Below, piece after piece: positions 62,979 to 64,000 of a stretch of 64,000 nucleotides of DNA; within the stretch, counting starts at the first letter, position 1, and each line of letters begins with the position of its first letter. The notes under the pieces were generated by a model. That model saw only the letters and a list, made by a program, of their open reading frames with translations. It did no database searches and was not told the DNA's origin. Location of the stretch: the NCBI GenBank assembly GCA_944320845.1, contig CALUJA010000011.1, positions 1 to 64,000 on the forward strand, written 5' to 3'. A program made the translations under genes and the position numbers. The stretch comes from an uncultured Phocaeicola sp. Its GTDB lineage: Bacteria; Bacteroidota; Bacteroidia; Bacteroidales; Bacteroidaceae.

Positions 62979-63475
62979 TACTTCCTCCTCCTCACCAGTT
63001 CAACACATACGATACAAAACAAGGTCATCAAGACATCGCTCACTACTGCAAACAGCAGTGCCCTCATGTGAACAAACGAAAAAGCATCCAACACATCCAG
63101 CATCCCGACATGAACCAACGTTCCGATAAAAGCATATCGCAGGAAATGTGAAAAGCCCATCGCACGGATGCCCGGCTCGAACACATCGGGGGAGCCGCGC
63201 AAAATCTGGCTGCGCAGCAGCAACGGACGGCAGAAAGCCAGCAGAACGGAAGCCGCCGCATTCATTCCGGGCGTATTGGAGAACACATCGACGCAAAGGC
63301 CAAGGGCAAAGGCCCAAAGCATCAGGTTCTTTCTTCCGATATCCGAATCAACCTTCAGAATAAAATAGATGTAAAAAAGCGGAGTGGCATAATGATTGAT
63401 ATGTACATAATTGAGAACCAGTACTTGAACAAGCACCAGAAAAACAAACCACCGGATACGCTGAAATTTCTGCAT
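62978..63475 (-). CDS. mreD: Rod shape-determining protein MreD
   Basis: 165 residues with five to six hydrophobic segments (FVFLVLVQVLVLNYVHINHY; LMLWAFALGLCVDVFSNTPG; RYAFIGTLVHVGMLDVLDAF). The GLCVDVFSNTPGMNAAAS stretch is typical of MreD. Position between mreC and mrdA confirms it. It is an inner-membrane part of the elongasome. Confidence 0.93.
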   Translation of the reverse strand: MQKFQRIRWFVFLVLVQVLVLNYVHINHYATPLFYIYFILKVDSDIGRKNLMLWAFALGLCVDVFSNTPGMNAAASVLLAFCRPLLLRSQILRGSPDVFEPGIRAMGFSHFLRYAFIGTLVHVGMLDVLDAFSFVHMRALLFAVVSDVLMTLFCIVCVELVRRRK

Positions 63476-63478
63476 AGA

Positions 63479-64000
63479 CTAAAACTCTACTCTGTCCTCT
63501 AAAGATGTACGTTCTTCTTTTCTGACCGAAGTTATCACCATCACATCGGTCAGCCGTGCAAAGTCGGTAAACAACTTTACCCGCAGCAAATACGAAAGCC
63601 CGTCATGGCTGTCGACCATATCGTCTACCGTTCCCACCGGAATGCCCTCGGGAAACACCGCACTGTGCCCGCTCGTCACAATCGTATCGCCCAGCATAAA
63701 CTCCGAATGGCGGGGCATATCCTTTACGTAGGCATATTGCGGATTCCCCCCTTCCCATTTCAAAAATCCGAAATACTCCGTCCGCCGTATCTTGCAGCTT
63801 ATGCTGCTCTTGGGATTCAATACCGGCAAAACGATGGAATGATGAGGGCCCGTCATGTAAATGATGCCCACCACACCGTTTCCGCAAACCACTCCCATCT
63901 CGGGACGGATACCGTCATCGCTGCCTTTGTCAAGAGTCATATAGTTGTTTAGACGGGCAATGCTGTTGTTTACCACGCGTGCCGGATAAACATGATAGTT
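63479..64000 (-). CDS. mreC: Rod shape-determining protein MreC, cut by the window edge
   Basis: C-terminal part of MreC; the frame stays open through 64000, so the N-terminus with its membrane anchor lies outside. A GTG at 63976 is internal: the residues before it (YHVYPARV) continue the family sequence. Recognisable segments are NNSIARLNNYMTLDKGSDDG, GVVCGNGVVGIIY, HSIVLPVLNPKSSISCKI, GDTIVTSGHSAVFPEGIPVG and YLLRVKLFTDFARL, the beta-barrel core of MreC. It links MreB filaments to PBP2 and RodA and lies 3 bases upstream of mreD. Confidence 0.93.
   Translation of the reverse strand, partial: NYHVYPARVVNNSIARLNNYMTLDKGSDDGIRPEMGVVCGNGVVGIIYMTGPHHSIVLPVLNPKSSISCKIRRTEYFGFLKWEGGNPQYAYVKDMPRHSEFMLGDTIVTSGHSAVFPEGIPVGTVDDMVDSHDGLSYLLRVKLFTDFARLTDVMVITSVRKEERTSLEDRVEF

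Noticed and set aside
1-64000. Mobile elements, phage genes, tRNA or rRNA
   Set aside because: No transposase, integrase, terminal repeats, tRNA-like folds or rRNA segments were recognised on either strand; a tRNA/Rfam scan would be the decisive check.

Overview
The window looks like a chromosomal segment from a gut-type member of the Bacteroidales (Bacteroides, Phocaeicola or a close relative; the species cannot be read from this sequence). The signs are a SusC/SusD pair, a hybrid two-component regulator, lipoproteins and porins of Bacteroidetes type, and many promoters with the Bacteroidetes -7 box TAnnTTTG about 20 to 50 bases before start codons, usually without a Shine-Dalgarno sequence. 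No rRNA, tRNA, CRISPR array, phage or insertion sequence was found. Both ends are cut from larger contexts: mreC runs off the right edge.

Layout. 266-6074 holds housekeeping genes: a CNNM/CBS transporter, pabC-pabB, and aroA with a small membrane protein and an ABC metal permease. 6081-25669 is a polysaccharide utilisation locus on the minus strand: susC-susD, four family-43 glycosidases and an unassigned alpha/alpha-toroid enzyme in one operon, then an esterase, the hybrid regulator and a GH2 enzyme. The enzymes point to an arabinose-rich (arabinan-like or arabinoxylan-like) plant glycan. A hairpin after susD carries a second promoter box, which probably sets the ratio of SusCD to enzymes.

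25816-45918 is mostly core metabolism: tsaE, an Imm17-like membrane protein, a NUDIX hydrolase, a possible 26-residue peptide gene, a 2[4Fe-4S] ferredoxin, a NagZ/beta-lactamase fusion behind a 5'-nucleotidase split into two genes in reversed domain order, rplS, a YidE/YbjL transporter, GNAT, an M64 peptidase, an Lrp regulator, folA/thyA, a radical SAM protein with a flavodiiron protein, mscS/sua5/msrA, a TPR protein and an Upf1-like helicase.

46151-57438 is the most unusual part. It reads as a 2-aminoethylphosphonate catabolic region: phnW and phnX with a DUF5690-type transporter in one operon, and a second operon with a paralogous DUF5690 transporter, a DAO-family flavin dehydrogenase, EtfB, a ferredoxin-fused EtfA and an outer-membrane porin. 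Each operon faces a divergent, paralogous HTH regulator. I infer that the flavoenzyme/ETF pair oxidises an amine, possibly an N-substituted aminophosphonate, and that PhnW/PhnX release phosphate.

57465-64000 holds a D-2-hydroxyacid dehydrogenase-like protein lacking the usual catalytic Arg/Glu/His, queA, and the rod-shape operon mreC-mreD-mrdA-rodA.
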